Shown piece by piece: positions 45,040-55,131 of a stretch of 64,000 nt of DNA. A program made the position numbers and the translations under genes. Position 1 is the stretch's first letter. The number at the start of each line of letters is the position of its first letter. Where the stretch lies: NCBI RefSeq assembly GCF_001425905.1, contig NZ_LMDY01000012.1, positions 125,734 through 189,733 on the forward strand, read 5' to 3'. The stretch is from Methylibium sp. Root1272 (GTDB lineage Bacteria > Pseudomonadota > Gammaproteobacteria > Burkholderiales > Burkholderiaceae_C). The notes under the pieces were generated by a model that saw only the letters and a list, made by a program, of their open reading frames with translations, was not told where the DNA came from and made no database searches.

Positions 45040-46464
45040 TCATTCCCTCGTCACCCTCAACAACTCCTCCAGCGACGTCGCCCCGCTCGCCACCAGCCGC
45101 TCGCCGTCCTCGCGCATCGTCTTCATGCCGCCCCGTTCCGCCGCGACGAACAGCTGCGACTCGGCGGCGCGGCTGTGGATCAGGCTCTGCAGGGCGCTGT
45201 CGGCGACCATCAGCTCATAGACGCCGGTGCGGCCCTTGTAGCCGGTGCTCCCGCAGGCCGGGCAGCCGACCGGGTGCCAGCGGCCCTTGTCGTCCTGCTT
45301 CTTGCAGTCCGGGCAGAGCTTGCGCACCAGCCGCTGTGCCAGCACGCCGAGCAGCGAGCTGCTGAGCAGAAAGGGCTCGACGCCCATGTCGGTCAGCCGC
45401 GTGACGGCGCTGGGCGCGTCGTTGGTGTGCAGCGTGGCGAGCACCAGGTGACCGGTCAGCGAGGCCTGGATCGCGATCTGCGCGGTCTCGAAGTCGCGGA
45501 TCTCGCCGATCATGATGACGTCCGGGTCCTGGCGCAGGATCGCACGCAGCGACTTGGCGAAGGTCAGGTCGATCTTCGGGTTGACCTGCGTCTGCCCGAT
45601 GCCGGGCAGTTCGTACTCGATAGGGTCCTCGACCGTCAGCACGTTGGTCGTCTGGGTGTCGACCTGGCCGAGACCGGCGTACAGCGTCGTGGTCTTGCCC
45701 GAGCCGGTCGGCCCCGTGACCAGCACGATGCCGTGCGGCTGCGCCGTCAGGCGCTTGAACCTGGTGAGCGTCTCGCCGCTCATGCCCAGCGACTCGAGCG
45801 TGAAGCGCGTGCTGTCGCCCTTGTCGAGCAGGCGCAGCACCGCTCGCTCGCCGTGCGCGCTGGGCAGCGTGGACACGCGCACGTCGATCGCCCGGCCACC
45901 GATGCGCAGCGAGATGCGGCCGTCCTGCGGCAGGCGCTTCTCGGAGATGTCGAGCTCGGCCATGATCTTCAGGCGCGAGATCAGCGCGGCGTGCAGCGCC
46001 TTGTTCGGCTGCACTACTTCGCGCAGCGTGCCGTCGACGCGGAAGCGCACCGCCGAGCTGCGCTCGTAGGGCTCGATGTGGATGTCGCTCGCGCCGTCCT
46101 TCGCGGCCTGCGTCAGCAGCGCGTTGAGCATGCGGATGATGGGCGCGTCGTTGGCGGCCTCGAGCAGATCCTCGACGGCTGGCAGGTCCTGCATCAGCCG
46201 CGACAGGTCGACGCCGCTCTCGACCTCGCCGATCACCGCCGCGGCGCTGGACTCGCCACCGGCATAGACGCGTGCGATGCGCTGCGACAGCGTGGCCGGC
46301 GCTTCGCGCTCGAGCGCGTCGACGGCATAGAGGCGCAGCACCTCGCTCAACACGGACGGCGAGACGGCGTCGCCGGCCCACAGCACGAGCTGGCTGCCGT
46401 TGTCCTCGAGCAGCAGCGAATGCGCCTTCGCGTAGGCGTAGGGCAGCGGATGGCGGGTGGCCAT
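45040..46464 (-). CDS. gspE: Type II secretion system ATPase GspE
   Basis: This 474-residue secretion ATPase powers pseudopilus assembly. Visible are Walker [18 protein letters not shown] near residue 230, an Asp box [19 protein letters not shown], Walker [22 protein letters not shown], the His box [17 protein letters not shown], and a tetracysteine zinc motif (CPDC ... CPAC) near residues 378-400. The N-terminal GspE domain is present but short. ATG 46462-46464 lies 10 bases after gspD. Confidence 0.97.
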   Translation of the reverse strand: MATRHPLPYAYAKAHSLLLEDNGSQLVLWAGDAVSPSVLSEVLRLYAVDALEREAPATLSQRIARVYAGGESSAAAVIGEVESGVDLSRLMQDLPAVEDLLEAANDAPIIRMLNALLTQAAKDGASDIHIEPYERSSAVRFRVDGTLREVVQPNKALHAALISRLKIMAELDISEKRLPQDGRISLRIGGRAIDVRVSTLPSAHGERAVLRLLDKGDSTRFTLESLGMSGETLTRFKRLTAQPHGIVLVTGPTGSGKTTTLYAGLGQVDTQTTNVLTVEDPIEYELPGIGQTQVNPKIDLTFAKSLRAILRQDPDVIMIGEIRDFETAQIAIQASLTGHLVLATLHTNDAPSAVTRLTDMGVEPFLLSSSLLGVLAQRLVRKLCPDCKKQDDKGRWHPVGCPACGSTGYKGRTGVYELMVADSALQSLIHSRAAESQLFVAAERGGMKTMREDGERLVASGATSLEELLRVTRE

Positions 46465-46474
46465 GCCGGGGCGC

Positions 46475-48673
46475 TCAGTTCTGCAGCGGCGGCGAAGCCG
46501 GCGGCGTGGGCGCGGGCGGCATCGGCTCGCCCGGCGGCGGGCGCAGCGGCGGCAGGACTGGTGCATCGAAGGTCGGCAGCAGCACGCGCGGCTCGGGCTG
46601 GCCGTCCTTCTGCTGCGCTCGGATCATGTCGTAGCGGTCGAGCGAGAGGTTCGTGCTGCTCTCGGCGCTGCGCATCACCTGCGGGCGCAGGAAGACCATC
46701 AGGTTGCTCTTGGTGCGCGTGCGGTTGTCGCTGCGGAACAGCACGCCGATGCCGGGGAGGCTGCCCAGTCCCGGCACCTGGCTGGAGTTGTCCTGGAACT
46801 GGTCCTGCATCAGACCGCCCATGACCAGGATGTCGCCGTCATTGACGACCACGGTCGATTCGATCGAGCGCTTGTTCGTCACCAGCCCGGCTGTCGCGTC
46901 GGACGTGCCCTGCGAGACGGCCTGGTTCACCACGCTCGAAGCTTCCTGGTAAACGGTCATGCGCACGGTGCCGTTCTCGCCGATCTGGGGCTTCACGCGC
47001 AGCGTGATGCCGACGTCCTTGCGCTCGATGGTCTGGAACGGATTGGTCGCTCCGCTGCCGGTCCCGGTGCTCGTGAACGAGCCGGTGACGAAGGGCACGT
47101 TCTGGCCGACGACGATCTTGGCCTCCTCGTTGTCCAGCGTGACGAGGTTCGGCGTGGAGAGAATGTTGCCGTCGGCGTTGGTCTCGAGGAAGCGAGCCAG
47201 CGCGCCGAGTGTGTAGACGCCCCCGTAGCGCTTGATGATGCCGAGGTTCAGGCCCGCCGACGGCAGGGTGGTGCTGGCCGTTCCCTGTGCGGCGGCGATC
47301 GACAGGTTGATGATGTTGTTGCCGCCGGTGCCGAAGTTGGTGCCGCCGATCACGCCAGTGCTGTCGCCTTCCTTGCCGATCAATCCTTGCCACTGGATGC
47401 CGGCGTCGGCAGCCTTGGTGGCATTGACCTCGACGATCATGGTTTCCACATAGACCTGGGCGCGGCGCGCGTCGAGCTGGTCGATCACTGAGCGCAGCTG
47501 GCGGTACATCGGCTCGGCCGCGGTGATGATCAGCGCATTGGTGGCCGGATCGGCCTGGATGAAGCCGCCGGTCGACGGCTGGGCGGCGCCGCTGACGGGG
47601 TTGGTGGTCTGCGGTGCGGCCCCGCCGGTCGCGGTCTGGTTGCCGAGCTGGGCGCTGGCCTGGTTGGCCAGGTTCGTGACCGAACTCGTCGCACTGCTGC
47701 CCGATCCGCTGCTGCCGGTGTTGCTGGCGAAGGCCGCGCGCAGCACCTGTGCCAGCCGGGTCGCGTCGGCGTTCTTCAGGTAGACCACGTAGATGTTGCT
47801 GCCGCCGGCGCCCGCGGTGCCGGGCTGGTCGAGCTTGCTCACCAGCGAGCGCACCTGGGCCAGCTTGGCTGGATTGGAGGCGCGCACCAGCAGCGCGTTG
47901 GTGCGGGAGTCGGCGATCACGGACAGTCCGCCCCCGCCGGCCGCAGTGGCCGGCGAGCCCGCCGCGGCGGCCGGCGCGTCGGAGAGGCGCTGCACCAGCA
48001 CCGCGATATCGGACGCGACCGCGTGCTGCAGCGGGATCACCTCGACATCGGTCGCCGCCGGGACGTCCACCGTCGCGATCACCTTGGCGATGCGCTGCAG
48101 GTTGTCGGCGTAGTCGGTGATCACCAGCGAGTTGTTGCCGGGGTTGGCGTTGATGGTGTTGTTCGGGCTGATCAGCGGGCGCAGCACGGCCACCAGGTTG
48201 TTGGCGTTCTCGTGGTTGAGCCTGAAGATCTGCGTGATGATCTGGTCGCCCTGGCGCGTGACGTTGCCGACCGACACCGTGCCGGTCTGCAGCTTGGCAT
48301 CGGCCTCGGGCACCACCTTCAGCAGCCCGGCGACCTCGACCACCGTGAAGCCCAGGCCGCGCAGCGCGGCCAGGAAGTTCAGGTAGGCCTCGCGCGGCGA
48401 CAGCGGCTGCTCGCTGTACAGCGTGATCTGGCCCTTCACACGCGGATCGATCACGATCTGCCGCTCCAGGATCGCGCCGATGGCCCGGGCCACGCCCTCG
48501 ATCTCGGCGTTGACGAAGTTCAGCGTCACCGGCTCGCGCGTCTTGGTCTTCTGCGCCAGGGCCGGCGGCGTGAGGCTGCCGAGCGCGACGCTGACCGCAC
48601 AGGCCGCAGCCAGCGCGCGCAGCGCCGTGGCGCGGCGGGCGGGCTTCGGTGAAGTGGTCAGGCTCATGATCAT
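46475..48673 (-). CDS. gspD: Type II secretion system outer-membrane secretin GspD
   Basis: This 732-residue secretin precursor has a signal peptide ending PPALAQ. The periplasmic N0 domain ([18 protein letters not shown]) is followed by N1-N3 repeats, including a Gly/Ser-rich insertion (about 330-375). The C-terminal secretin barrel has [14 protein letters not shown] and the signature [16 protein letters not shown]. It ends in a proline-rich tail of about 45 residues. It forms the outer-membrane exit channel. The ATG at 48671-48673 overlaps the gspN stop (ATGA); a second ATG two codons later is possible. Confidence 0.96.
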   Translation of the reverse strand: MIMSLTTSPKPARRATALRALAAACAVSVALGSLTPPALAQKTKTREPVTLNFVNAEIEGVARAIGAILERQIVIDPRVKGQITLYSEQPLSPREAYLNFLAALRGLGFTVVEVAGLLKVVPEADAKLQTGTVSVGNVTRQGDQIITQIFRLNHENANNLVAVLRPLISPNNTINANPGNNSLVITDYADNLQRIAKVIATVDVPAATDVEVIPLQHAVASDIAVLVQRLSDAPAAAAGSPATAAGGGGLSVIADSRTNALLVRASNPAKLAQVRSLVSKLDQPGTAGAGGSNIYVVYLKNADATRLAQVLRAAFASNTGSSGSGSSATSSVTNLANQASAQLGNQTATGGAAPQTTNPVSGAAQPSTGGFIQADPATNALIITAAEPMYRQLRSVIDQLDARRAQVYVETMIVEVNATKAADAGIQWQGLIGKEGDSTGVIGGTNFGTGGNNIINLSIAAAQGTASTTLPSAGLNLGIIKRYGGVYTLGALARFLETNADGNILSTPNLVTLDNEEAKIVVGQNVPFVTGSFTSTGTGSGATNPFQTIERKDVGITLRVKPQIGENGTVRMTVYQEASSVVNQAVSQGTSDATAGLVTNKRSIESTVVVNDGDILVMGGLMQDQFQDNSSQVPGLGSLPGIGVLFRSDNRTRTKSNLMVFLRPQVMRSAESSTNLSLDRYDMIRAQQKDGQPEPRVLLPTFDAPVLPPLRPPPGEPMPPAPTPPASPPLQN

Positions 48674-49602
48674 CCGATCGAAATGACGGACCGCGCGCCG
48701 TCGCGCCGCCCGATGATGTTCAGCAGGTTCGTCAGCGCCGGCTGGTCGGCCTCCGCGGCGCTCGCCTCGCCGCGGAAACGCAGGCCTCCGGCACCCAGCG
48801 TGCCTTGACCCGACAGCTGCAACGCGCCCTCGATGGTGCTCAGGGTCAGTTGTGCAGTCCCGGAATTGCCCGGATCGCTGCCGATCTCCAGACGGTAACT
48901 GCCCAGCCGCTCCAGTGTCGACACCCGGGATGCGGCATTTGCCACGTCGAGCGCGGCCTGACCGGTCACGCGCCAGCGCCCCTGCACCGTCTGCAGGCTG
49001 ATGCCGGGTGAACTGAGGCGCAGCACGCCGCCGAGCTGAAGCGTGTTCCAGGGCGTTCCCAGGCCGACCAGCCACTCGGCCGGCCATTGGCCGATCCAGG
49101 TGGGCGAACCCTGAAGTGTCGCCGTGACGGTGCCAAAACCCGGCGTGAGCCGCACGCTCGGGCGGCCGTTGAGGCAGCACGCGTGCTCCAGCTGGAGCGA
49201 GAGCGCCAGGCCGGCCGGTCTCAGTGTCCATTGCAGCCGGCCCGGCAGCGAGCGGGCACCCCGACTGTCCGCGCCACCGCTCAACACCGCGACGGCACTG
49301 CCTTGCCACAGGCTGCCGCGCGCGTCGGCCAGCAGCACGTGTCCGGCGCTGGCGCGCTCCACCCAGGCAGCGAACCAGGCGGCCGGCGCAAAGGCGATGA
49401 CGCCGAGCAGGCCGCCCAGCACGGCCCCACAGATTGCCCAGCGCCGCCCGGCGTGGCGTGCGCGTTCCCAGCGCAGGCCCTCGTAGGTGGACGCGCCCCA
49501 TTCGCTCGCCCGCGACACGGCACCGGCATCCCGCGGCCGGCGCAGCAGCGACACGCGCCAGGTCGACGGGCGCCACTGGGAGGCGGAAAAGGATCGGGCC
49601 AT
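48670..49602 (-). CDS. gspN: Type II secretion system protein GspN
   Basis: This 310-residue GspN has an N-terminal transmembrane helix (about residues 55-78) and a beta-rich periplasmic domain with the family segments HVLLADARGSLWQGSAVAVLSGG and GVLRLSSPGISLQTVQGRWRVTGQAALDV. The role of GspN is poorly defined; it is accessory in the inner-membrane platform. The start ATG 49600-49602 gives a basic N-terminus and leaves 32 bases after gspM. It overlaps gspD by four bases. Confidence 0.88.
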   Translation of the reverse strand: MARSFSASQWRPSTWRVSLLRRPRDAGAVSRASEWGASTYEGLRWERARHAGRRWAICGAVLGGLLGVIAFAPAAWFAAWVERASAGHVLLADARGSLWQGSAVAVLSGGADSRGARSLPGRLQWTLRPAGLALSLQLEHACCLNGRPSVRLTPGFGTVTATLQGSPTWIGQWPAEWLVGLGTPWNTLQLGGVLRLSSPGISLQTVQGRWRVTGQAALDVANAASRVSTLERLGSYRLEIGSDPGNSGTAQLTLSTIEGALQLSGQGTLGAGGLRFRGEASAAEADQPALTNLLNIIGRRDGARSVISIG

Positions 49603-49634
49603 GGGCTGCGTGCCTCGTGCAAATGCGTCGTCGG

Positions 49635-50141
49635 TCAGCCCGGTCGCGGCAGCGTGAGCAGCACGCTGCCGCTGTAGCCGTTGGGGCCGTGCGAGAGCTT
49701 GGCTTCGTCGGGGCGCGCGCGGGCGGCGCTGCGCACCTCGCCCAACCATGCGGCCAGCGCCTCGCCGGGGACGCCGCTGAGCGTGAGTGTGGCGCGGTCG
49801 CCCTGCAGCGTGAGGCGTGCGTTGGTTCCCAGCCGCTCGGTGGCGCCACGCAGTGCGGCCTCGGCCTGGGCCGGCTTGACGGTGGGCAGCTTGCGGAGTT
49901 CCTGGCTTTCGGCGGCCTGCCGCTGCATCTGCTGCAACTGGAACTCGACCGCGTCGATCTGAGCGGGCGTGTCGCGCAGGCTGCGCCAGGCCGGCTGCAC
50001 GCCCAGCATCCACACGAGCGCCACGCCGATCATCACCGACGCCGCGCTGACGAGCCGGCGTTCGCGCCGCGCCATGCGCCGCCAGCGCGCACGCCATTGT
50101 TCGCTCACGGCGGCTAGGGCTGGCGGCAGGGCCGTCTTCAT
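49635..50141 (-). CDS. gspM: Type II secretion system protein GspM
   Basis: This 168-residue bitopic protein has a basic cytoplasmic N-terminus, a helix at about residues 30-50 (VSAASVMIGVALVWMLGV), a short coiled coil and a ferredoxin-like periplasmic domain (LTLQGDRATLTLSGVPGEAL). GspM partners GspL in the assembly platform. Its ATG overlaps the gspL stop by four bases. Confidence 0.88.
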   Translation of the reverse strand: MKTALPPALAAVSEQWRARWRRMARRERRLVSAASVMIGVALVWMLGVQPAWRSLRDTPAQIDAVEFQLQQMQRQAAESQELRKLPTVKPAQAEAALRGATERLGTNARLTLQGDRATLTLSGVPGEALAAWLGEVRSAARARPDEAKLSHGPNGYSGSVLLTLPRPG

Positions 50142-51397
50142 GTGCGGGGGCCTGCGGCAGCGGCCGGCACGCGACGCAGGGTCACGCGATCGTCGACGGC
50201 TTCGACCTGCCAGCCGCTCGGCGCCAGGGCGCTGCGGAAGGCACCGACCTGCTGCTCGCTCCAGCCGGGCGTGGCCAGCGTGAGGAGGCCGTTCTCGTAG
50301 CCGAGCGTCTGCACCGGCTGTTGGGCCGGCCAAGCACTGGCCGCGGCCTGCAGCGCGGACTCCAGGTCCGCTTCGCCGGGCCGGCCGGCGGCCACCCGCA
50401 AGGCATCGGTTTCCCTCTGCATCTGGACCGGTGGATCGAGCACGGCGCGCACCTGCGGATGCGTGTCGCGCAGGAGCGAGGTCATGGCCAGGCGCTTGGC
50501 TTCCAGGGTGCTGCGTTGCTGCCACGCGACGACGTTCAGACCGATCAACTGCACGACGACCAGTGTCGCCAACCCGATGCGGACCGGCTGCCACGCCGAG
50601 CTGCGAAAGCGGCGCAGCGCTTCGCGCAGGGCGCTCAGGCCGCGATGCCGCGGTGCCAGGCCGAACTGGCGCAGGTTCCAGAGCGAGCGCGCCGTTTGCA
50701 GGGCGTGCTCGGCGGCCGATTGGACCCGCACCGTGCTGCCGAGCCAGCGCTCCGCCGGTGCCGCGACCGCGGGCGTGGCGGTGAAGCGTGCGTCGGCGGG
50801 CAGCGGCTGGGGCAGCAGCGCGCGCGCCAGTCCGCCTTGCAACGGCCAGCTGGCTACGCCTTCGGCATGGGCCCATGTCAGCACGAGCGCGAGACCCCCG
50901 ACGCCGTCGGCACTGCTTTCGTGGGTCGCCGTGAAATGCCCGTTCGGCGGTTCGTCAGGCCACGCCGCCGGCACGACACGATCGACCCGCAGCCCGGCCG
51001 CCTCCAGGGTGGCGATCTCGCCAGCCAGCCAGGCGCGGTCCGTCGCAGCCACCCAGACCCGGTCGCCGCCCTTGGCGCCGGGCGCGAGTGCCAGATGCAA
51101 CTGGCCGGCGTCTTCGAGCAACGCTTCTTCCAGCACGCCAGCCAAGGCCGCACCGAGGCGGGCCGCCGGGGCTTTGGGGCACGCGATGTGGTGCCAGCTG
51201 ACATCGGTGGGAGCCAGCATGGCCACCACCTGGTCAGCCTTGGGCAGCAGCGCGGGCGCCGCCTGTCCTTCGCGGTCGACGGCCAGGCCGTCGGCGCTGA
51301 ACGCGTACGCGAACTCTCCCATCACCCGCGCTGCGGGGGCAGGAGCGCCGGCACGCAGGCGCGGCCGCGGTGGAATGGAGACGACGAGCGTTGTCAT
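50138..51397 (-). CDS. gspL: Type II secretion system protein GspL
   Basis: This 419-residue GspL has an actin-like cytoplasmic domain (about 1-255, with VSWHHIACPKAPAARLGAALAGVLEEALLED), a transmembrane helix near 265-285 and a C-terminal periplasmic ferredoxin-like domain (about 335-415). It links GspE to the inner-membrane platform. ATG 51395-51397 (MTTLVVSIPPRPRL) is preferred over an in-frame start 12 codons upstream. There are 91 bases between gspK and gspL without further features. Confidence 0.9.
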   Translation of the reverse strand: MTTLVVSIPPRPRLRAGAPAPAARVMGEFAYAFSADGLAVDREGQAAPALLPKADQVVAMLAPTDVSWHHIACPKAPAARLGAALAGVLEEALLEDAGQLHLALAPGAKGGDRVWVAATDRAWLAGEIATLEAAGLRVDRVVPAAWPDEPPNGHFTATHESSADGVGGLALVLTWAHAEGVASWPLQGGLARALLPQPLPADARFTATPAVAAPAERWLGSTVRVQSAAEHALQTARSLWNLRQFGLAPRHRGLSALREALRRFRSSAWQPVRIGLATLVVVQLIGLNVVAWQQRSTLEAKRLAMTSLLRDTHPQVRAVLDPPVQMQRETDALRVAAGRPGEADLESALQAAASAWPAQQPVQTLGYENGLLTLATPGWSEQQVGAFRSALAPSGWQVEAVDDRVTLRRVPAAAAGPRT

Positions 51398-51488
51398 GGG
51401 GGCAAGGGTGCGCGGCGATTGTAGGTGTGGCACATGAGCGACAGTCCGAAATCAGGGCGGGGGAGCGGTGTCCGGATGTGTGTGCGAT

Positions 51489-52490
51489 TTACCGGGTGAG
51501 GCTCTCGATCGCTGCGACCCGATCGCGGCGCAGGGTCACGATGTCCAGGTTGCGGCGCTCGACCAGCGCGCGTTCCTCCACGCTGCGGTCTTGCAGGCGG
51601 AGTCGGCCACGGACCTCGAAAAAGGATGATGTCACCGAAACCCGCTCGGTGGCGGCGCTCACGCCCTGCGGCAGCAGCGTGCCGAGCTCTGCCACGTTGC
51701 GGAACGGGTTGCGCTGACGGGCCTGGATCAGCCGGTCGGCGCTGGCCAGGTCCAGACCTTCGATCACCGCCGACAGCACTTCCTTGGGCGCGGTGTTGGC
51801 GTTCACGGTCGTGCGCACCGGCAGCAGTGAGACATAGGGGGTCAACAGCGCCAGGGTCTCGGCGTCGAGTCCGAGCCAGGTCAGTTGCTCGATGCGCTCG
51901 GGCATCAGTGGCGGATCGGCGCTGAGCTCCGTGCCGCTCGACTGGCCGCTGGCGAGCGTGGCAGCGCGCAGTCCGCGCACGATCAGCGGTGCGAGATCGG
52001 AGCGCGCGCCCACGGCATCGAGCAGGCGCTGGAGCACGCGTTCCTCGGCAGTGCCCGCCGTCCCGGAGCCGGCCTCGACCAGATTGCGCAGGTTGTAGCG
52101 CGACTGCGCGTCGGTGATGGAGCCGGACAGAAAGGCTTCCGGCGCGTCGTCGGTATTGTCGCGATCGACCGCCAGGAAGGTCGAGAGCTTGGCCTCGGCC
52201 AGCGGCACCGCCCAGGGCTCGCCCAGGTGGTCGGCGCCGCCGGTGCGCGCGTCTTCCCGGAGGATCAAGCGCGCCCAGTCGACCGCGCCGTTCAGGATCC
52301 ACAAGGCCTGCGCACGCGCGCGCTCGGCCACTTCCACCTGCACCGCGCGCCATTGCTGCCAGACCATGGCGCTGGCCAGCGTGGCCACCAGCGTGACGAT
52401 GACCATGGCGGTCAGCAAGGCGGCCCCGCGCTGACGGCCCGCGCGTCGGCCGGCAAGCTTGCGTCGTCGTCGGAGAAGGGTCGAAGTCAT
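51489..52490 (-). CDS. gspK: Type II secretion system minor pseudopilin GspK
   Basis: This 333-residue large minor pseudopilin has a basic leader, then GAALLTAMVIVTLVATLASAMV as the hydrophobic pilin helix after the prepilin cleavage glycine, and the bulky GspK alpha-domain (FLSGSITDAQSRYNLRNLVE and NANTAPKEVLSAVIEGL). It caps the pseudopilus tip with GspI and GspJ. The start overlaps the gspJ stop by four bases. Confidence 0.94.
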   Translation of the reverse strand: MTSTLLRRRRKLAGRRAGRQRGAALLTAMVIVTLVATLASAMVWQQWRAVQVEVAERARAQALWILNGAVDWARLILREDARTGGADHLGEPWAVPLAEAKLSTFLAVDRDNTDDAPEAFLSGSITDAQSRYNLRNLVEAGSGTAGTAEERVLQRLLDAVGARSDLAPLIVRGLRAATLASGQSSGTELSADPPLMPERIEQLTWLGLDAETLALLTPYVSLLPVRTTVNANTAPKEVLSAVIEGLDLASADRLIQARQRNPFRNVAELGTLLPQGVSAATERVSVTSSFFEVRGRLRLQDRSVEERALVERRNLDIVTLRRDRVAAIESLTR

Positions 52491-53134
52491 GAGCCCTGCG
52501 GCGACAAGCGCAGATCGCGGGTCAGGGCACCGACATTGCCGCTGCCTTCCGTGAAGGCGAGGACCAGGCGCACGCCGCCCGGCAGCGCCTGTCGCGTCAC
52601 CAGCGTCGGTGCTGCCGCGGTCGCCGGCGTGGCATCCCCGCTCGACTGCGCGTTGGTCCAGGCGTTGCCGCGCCAGTAATAGAGCTGCCAGCTGGCGATG
52701 CCGCTCAGTGCGCGCAACTGTTCGGCCTCATTGCCGAGCAGTTGCTGCGACTGCAGCCAGGCTTCGCGCAGCGCTGCGCCATGCGTCACCGCCGGGCTGG
52801 CCCAGCGCGTCCAGCTGTCGCCCCGCAACGACCAGACCACCAGTTGCAGGCCGGCAGCATGACGCCGCGTCAGCCGCAGGCTCGCGCCGTCGAACTGCAG
52901 GGCCGGGACGAGGCCGCTGTCCTGGACTTCGGCGAGATCGGCCTCCCACTGAGCGATGACCGACTGCAGCCGCAGCTGCTGCTCGAGCCGCTGGGCGCTG
53001 ATGTCGCGCGAGCGCACGATGGCATCGATGCCCTGCCAGGACATGGCGGAGACGATGGCCATGATCATCAGCGCGACCAGCACCTCGACCAGTGTGAAGC
53101 CGGCCTGACCATCGAGTCGAGGGGAAGCGCGCAT
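52487..53134 (-). CDS. gspJ: Type II secretion system minor pseudopilin GspJ
   Basis: This 215-residue prepilin has a short leader ending in Gly before FTLVEVLVALMIMAIVS, the class-III signal cleaved by the prepilin peptidase. The body has the GspJ pattern RDISAQRLEQQLRLQSVIAQWEADL and LRLTRRHAAGLQLVVWSLR. It forms the tip complex with GspI and GspK. The gap to gspI is two bases. Confidence 0.94.
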   Translation of the reverse strand: MRASPRLDGQAGFTLVEVLVALMIMAIVSAMSWQGIDAIVRSRDISAQRLEQQLRLQSVIAQWEADLAEVQDSGLVPALQFDGASLRLTRRHAAGLQLVVWSLRGDSWTRWASPAVTHGAALREAWLQSQQLLGNEAEQLRALSGIASWQLYYWRGNAWTNAQSSGDATPATAAAPTLVTRQALPGGVRLVLAFTEGSGNVGALTRDLRLSPQGS

Positions 53135-53136
53135 CT

Positions 53137-53532
53137 TCAGTACCTCGACAGCACCGTCGACAGGGTCAGGATGGTCTGTCCGCCGGGCGTGAAGACCACC
53201 GCATCAGCGCGTCGGAAGTTGGGGTTCGGTGTCGGGCGGATCACCATCTTGCCCTGGTAGACCACGCCGAGCTGCTCGCAATAGAACTCGCTGTCGCCGA
53301 CCCCGGGGAACTGCTTCATGAGCTTGAAGGCGGTGAGCTGGTTGTCGGCACACCATTCGGCCACCGTCACGTCGGTGAGGCGCTGGGCGTTGTCGGTCAG
53401 CGCGCCGGCGGCCTTGAGCCCGGCGCCCAGTGTGACGGCCACGATGGCCAGTGCCACAAGCACCTCGATCAAGGTCATGCCGCGAGCGTCGCGGCCCTGG
53501 GGCCGGCGCGCCCTGGATTCAGCGCGACGCAT
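53137..53532 (-). CDS. gspI: Type II secretion system minor pseudopilin GspI
   Basis: This 131-residue prepilin has the cleavage context RGMTLIEVLVALAIVAVTLGAG, in which Glu5 of the mature protein is present. A short GspI globular part (VAEWCADNQLTAFKL) follows, and two cysteines may form a disulfide. ATG 53530-53532 is chosen; it lies inside the 3' end of gspH (14-base overlap). A longer start at 53562 would only extend the basic leader. Confidence 0.93.
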   Translation of the reverse strand: MRRAESRARRPQGRDARGMTLIEVLVALAIVAVTLGAGLKAAGALTDNAQRLTDVTVAEWCADNQLTAFKLMKQFPGVGDSEFYCEQLGVVYQGKMVIRPTPNPNFRRADAVVFTPGGQTILTLSTVLSRY

Positions 53533-54022
53533 TCGGGGCTCCCTCGTCGCCGACGACGGCAAACGGGCCGAAGCCGTCAGTGGCGAGCGCCACGGTCTGT
53601 GCCTCGAGGCGCAGCACGATGCGCTGGGCTCCGATCACCGGCTCGGGCCCCAGCACCGCCGCCTGCGCCAGGCCCCGTCCGGTCCGCACCTCGGCGCTGA
53701 CGCCGGATTCCGCGAGCCAGCGGCTCGGCAGCGCGAGTTCGCTGGGCAGTCCGACGAAACGGAATCCGGTCTCGGAGGGCACCCACAACACGGCCACGCC
53801 GGCAGCCCGTGCCTCGGCCCGCGCCGTTTCGAGCAGGGCGGTCAGCCGGGCGGCTTCGCGCTCCAGTTGAGTCGCTGCGGGGTCGCGCAGCGCCAGCGAG
53901 GCAACGGCCGAGACGATGGCGATCAGGCTCACGACGATCAGCAGTTCGATCAGCGTGAAGCCGCTCGATCGGCCGACCGGCCGGCGCAGGCCCGTTCGGC
54001 CCCAGGCCGTGAGCCCGCTCAT
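53519..54022 (-). CDS. gspH: Type II secretion system minor pseudopilin GspH
   Basis: This 167-residue prepilin has a class-III signal before GFTLIELLIVVSLIAIVSAVASLAL and a beta-rich GspH domain (TGFRFVGLPSELALPSRW; RIVLRLEAQTVALATDGFG). It joins the major pseudopilin to the tip complex. ATG 54020-54022 lies one base after the gspG stop. Four consecutive prepilin genes here share the same leader style. Confidence 0.92.
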   Translation of the reverse strand: MSGLTAWGRTGLRRPVGRSSGFTLIELLIVVSLIAIVSAVASLALRDPAATQLEREAARLTALLETARAEARAAGVAVLWVPSETGFRFVGLPSELALPSRWLAESGVSAEVRTGRGLAQAAVLGPEPVIGAQRIVLRLEAQTVALATDGFGPFAVVGDEGAPNASR

Positions 54023-54023
54023 G

Positions 54024-54470
54024 TCATTGCCAGGAACCGATGTCCGCGTCCTTGCCTTCACCGCCGGCCCGACCATCGGCACCGAAGCTGAACACGTCGA
54101 CTTCGCCCTTCACGCCGGGATTCGCGAACTGGTAGGCATTGCCCCAAGGGTCGTTGGGCAGCTTGTCGAGGTAGGGCTTCCAGTTGGGGGGCACCGGGCT
54201 GGCGGTCGGCTTGGCGACGAGGGCCTGCAGGCCCTGTTCGCCGGTCGGGTAGCGCTGGTTGTCGAGCCGGTAGAGCTTCAGCGATTGCATGAGGTTGTTC
54301 ACGTCTGTCCGTGCCGCGGTGACGCGTGCATCGTCGGCTCGCTCGAGCACATTGGGCACGATCAGGGCGGCCAGCACACCGATGATCACGAGCACCACCA
54401 TCAACTCGATCAGCGTGAAGCCGCGCGCACTGCGCCGTGGCAACGAGGTCAGGGGGAAAGGATTGCGCAT
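54024..54470 (-). CDS. gspG: Type II secretion system major pseudopilin GspG
   Basis: This 148-residue major pseudopilin has RGFTLIELMVVLVIIGVLAAL as cleavage site and pilin helix. The GspG-specific YRLDNQRYPTGEQGLQALV and the calcium-loop region DPWGNAYQFANPG ... DVFSFGADGRAGGEG follow. It is the first gene of the minus-strand gsp operon. The 64-base gap to the divergent gspC must hold both promoters; TATGAT on the minus strand and CATAAT on the plus strand are candidate -10 boxes. Confidence 0.97.
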   Translation of the reverse strand: MRNPFPLTSLPRRSARGFTLIELMVVLVIIGVLAALIVPNVLERADDARVTAARTDVNNLMQSLKLYRLDNQRYPTGEQGLQALVAKPTASPVPPNWKPYLDKLPNDPWGNAYQFANPGVKGEVDVFSFGADGRAGGEGKDADIGSWQ

Positions 54471-54534
54471 CTGGGTTGGGGGACGGGGTGCACCGTCGCG
54501 GGGCGATGATTCGCTTCCATCATAATCTTCAGCC

Positions 54535-55101
54535 ATGCCAGCCCGTATTGCTGCGTTCGTCGTGTGGGCCGCCGTCGCGGCCTGTATCGCCTTCTGGGGA
54601 CTGCGCATCCTCGTGACGCCCCGACCGGCACCGAGCCAGACGCAGCCTGTGTCTTCCACCGACAGCCTGCGCGGTGACGTCACGAGGCTGTTTGCCGCGG
54701 GGGCCGTGCCGGCGGCGGCGACCGGCGCGACCGAGCCGGGCCTCGCGAGCCGCTTCAAGCTGATCGGCGTCATGGCGCCGAAGGAAGGCGAACGAGGGCG
54801 CGAGCAGGGCATTGCATTGATCGCCGTCGACGAGAAGCCACCCCGCGCTTACCGGGTCGGCGCGCGGATCGACAATGCTCTGGTGCTGCAGTCGGTGGCG
54901 CGGCGCAGTGCCACCATCGGTCCGTCGCAGGGCGCCCCTGCCGTTCAGCTCGACCTGCCGCCGCTACCGGCGCCCGCGACCGGCAGCCTGCCGCCGGCCG
55001 CCGGTTTGCTTCAAGCGGCGCCGGCTGTCGAGCCCATAACGGCGGTCCCTTCTATCCCAGGATCTGCCAGCCCGCCGAGGGCTCCGATCAACCGCCAGTG
55101 A
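54535..55101 (+). CDS. gspC: Type II secretion system protein GspC (short, no PDZ domain)
   Basis: This 188-residue protein has an N-terminal transmembrane helix (about 5-28), a Pro/Gln linker, and the homology region LASRFKLIGVMAPKEGERGREQGIALIAVDEKPPRAYRVGARI typical of GspC/PulC. The remaining C-terminal 70 residues are Pro/Ala-rich and disordered; there is no PDZ or coiled-coil domain. GspC connects platform to secretin through the homology region. It is the only gsp gene on the plus strand and is divergent from gspG. Confidence 0.85.
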   Translation: MPARIAAFVVWAAVAACIAFWGLRILVTPRPAPSQTQPVSSTDSLRGDVTRLFAAGAVPAAATGATEPGLASRFKLIGVMAPKEGERGREQGIALIAVDEKPPRAYRVGARIDNALVLQSVARRSATIGPSQGAPAVQLDLPPLPAPATGSLPPAAGLLQAAPAVEPITAVPSIPGSASPPRAPINRQ

Positions 55102-55131
55102 GCCCGGACTGACGGCGGGGCCTGAGTCGCC

